The position numbers and the translations under genes were made by a program. The notes beneath the pieces were generated by a model that saw only the letters and a program-made list of their open reading frames with translations, searched no databases and had not been told where the DNA came from. Shown here piece after piece: positions 12,177 through 13,397 of a stretch of DNA of 13,397 nt. Source of the DNA: Methanobrevibacter sp. GTDB lineage: Archaea; Methanobacteriota; Methanobacteria; Methanobacteriales; Methanobacteriaceae. The stretch is from positions 1-13,397 of the forward strand of contig JAEEWY010000019.1 of the NCBI GenBank assembly GCA_016291275.1. The letters run 5' to 3'. Within the stretch, counting starts at the first letter, position 1. Each line of letters begins with the position of its first letter.

Positions 12177-13397
12177 TTATTTAGGCAAAGGAATATTCTC
12201 TTCACATACACATACATCAACTAAAAATGCATGATTGGAATTGAATGCACTATCAATAGCCAAATCAAGACCTTCTCTGGATTCCACTTTAACAGAATCG
12301 ATTCCATAAGCTTCAGCCAATTTTACAAAATCAGGATTTAGCAAGTCTATTTGATACTTATCCATATCATAAACTGTTTCTTCCCATTGGCGAATGATGC
12401 CTAATTGAGAGTTATCTATAATGAAAATGTTTACATTCAAGTCATATTCCCTAATGGTAGCCAATTCCTGAATGACCATCTGAATGTCTCCATCACCACA
12501 TATGACAACAACTTGATCATCAGGATGAGCAATAGCTACACCAATGGAAGCAGGCAAACCATAACCCATTGGCCCAAATCCTCCTGAGAACAAGAGTTTT
12601 CCAAACTTATCATTTTTGGAAAGCAATGTTGTCCAGGTTGTATGAGTTCCTGCATCTGAGAGGAAATAACTGCCCTTGAATGCATTTACAATCTTATTGA
12701 TTGCATAAGGTGGCCTCAATGGAATGTAATTATCCTCAACATCTTCAATTCCATCAACAACCAATTCCTCATAATGAGAGTAAATTTCATTGATCCAATC
12801 ATTATACAATATAAATTCATTATTCTTATAATCCTTAGATTCTATTTCTCTCAACAATAAATCCAAAAAGTCTGATGCATCCATGGAAATGTCAATATTG
12901 CCCTTAAGGCAATCATCGTCAATATTCACATGGATTATCTTGTCCCTTACATCATCATACCTGCAGGATGCAATTGTCCTTTCAGATAATCTTGCACCTA
13001 AAACAAGAATGCAGTCTGAATTCTCATATGCATAATTAGCAAGTGAAGTTCCCCTTAAGCCAACAATGCCAAGGTTCAATTTATCGCTTTCACTTATGAT
13101 TCCTTTAGAGTGAAAAGTAGTAGCAATAGGTGACCATGTTTTACTTACAAAAGTGCTTAATTTATCAATAGCTTTGCCCCAAACTATACCATTTCCTACA
13201 ACGACTAATGGTTTTCGTGAAAGCTTGAATTTATCAATAGCTAAGTTGATATTGTTATCTACATCACTTGCATTATTTTTTGAAAAAGAGTTAAAATTCT
13301 TAGAAAAATCATCATCCAACACTAATTTTCCACCATAATAACTGAAATGATCATCAAAGATACCTACCAATTCATGGAAATCATCAAAACTGGAAAT
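12177..13397 (-). CDS. Acetolactate synthase large subunit-like thiamine diphosphate enzyme (partial, N-terminus off window)
   Basis: The frame is open to the right edge, so about 406 codons are visible and the N-terminal pyrimidine-binding domain (roughly 150-170 residues) is missing; the TTG at 13370 is an internal codon. The visible part starts at the end of that domain, continues with the central domain (PLVVVGNG, LGIVGLRGTSLANYAY, ILVLGARLSERT, about 13220-12910) and ends with the thiamine-binding domain: SDAGTHTTW, GGFGPMGYGLPASIGVA, GDGDIQM at about 12497-12477 and DNSQLGIIRQWEE around 12413, which bind Mg2+-thiamine diphosphate. The RQW segment and the GFGPMGYGLPA loop point to the acetolactate synthase (IlvB) group, which condenses two pyruvates or pyruvate and 2-oxobutyrate in branched-chain amino acid synthesis. 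However, LSERT replaces the RFDDRV common in true IlvB and no small subunit gene follows, so it may be a paralogue with another 2-oxoacid substrate. Confidence 0.85.
   Translation of the reverse strand: MSSFDDFHELVGIFDDHFSYYGGKLVLDDDFSKNFNSFSKNNASDVDNNINLAIDKFKLSRKPLVVVGNGIVWGKAIDKLSTFVSKTWSPIATTFHSKGIISESDKLNLGIVGLRGTSLANYAYENSDCILVLGARLSERTIASCRYDDVRDKIIHVNIDDDCLKGNIDISMDASDFLDLLLREIESKDYKNNEFILYNDWINEIYSHYEELVVDGIEDVEDNYIPLRPPYAINKIVNAFKGSYFLSDAGTHTTWTTLLSKNDKFGKLLFSGGFGPMGYGLPASIGVAIAHPDDQVVVICGDGDIQMVIQELATIREYDLNVNIFIIDNSQLGIIRQWEETVYDMDKYQIDLLNPDFVKLAEAYGIDSVKVESREGLDLAIDSAFNSNHAFLVDVCVCEENIPLPK

Noticed and set aside
13368..13370. TTG as the start codon of the ALS-type gene
   Set aside because: The frame stays open to the window edge and the N-terminal domain required by the family would be missing, so this is an internal leucine.

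Overview
The window reads as chromosomal DNA of an AT-rich methanogenic archaeon, most likely Methanobrevibacter or a close relative in Methanobacteriales. The evidence is a tetrahydromethanopterin-type pterin kinase (MptE family), an archaeal Orc1/Cdc6 protein, RtcB plus archease, an MJ0959-type aminotransferase, TATA-box promoters, T-run terminators without hairpins, and Shine-Dalgarno sequences of the GGAGGTGAT class. No rRNA, tRNA, CRISPR array, insertion sequence or phage gene is visible.

Left part (1-3160): a minus-strand pair holds RNA ligase RtcB followed, 26 bp on, by a nucleoside phosphorylase cut by the left edge. A long AT-rich gap then carries a nested 127-bp palindrome and a 62-residue membrane or secreted protein gene with a very strong ribosome binding site. 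Archease, the RtcB cofactor, follows on the plus strand. RtcB and archease are thus neighbours but divergently oriented, with this unusual stretch between them.

Middle part (3235-8790): five minus-strand genes, each with its own spacer and mostly with a recognisable promoter or T-run: a divergent Orc1/Cdc6 paralogue (apparently leaderless), MptE, SurE, an aldo/keto reductase with two 4Fe-4S motifs, and a membrane-anchored metallophosphoesterase. They look like single housekeeping or accessory genes rather than one operon.

Right part (9018-12143): a strongly promoted class V aminotransferase with a T-rich terminator zone containing three exact 20-bp tandem repeats. It is followed by a plus-strand cluster of a GerW/YtfJ-family protein, a DUF2953 membrane protein and an unrecognised 119-residue protein. 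The GerW-DUF2953 pair is the one known from spore-forming Firmicutes (ytfJ-ytfI), here in an organism that does not sporulate. It has an upstream triple-repeat motif that looks like an operator, and it is the best candidate for an undescribed system.

The right edge (12177-13397) holds the C-terminal two thirds of an acetolactate synthase-type thiamine diphosphate enzyme, running off the window.
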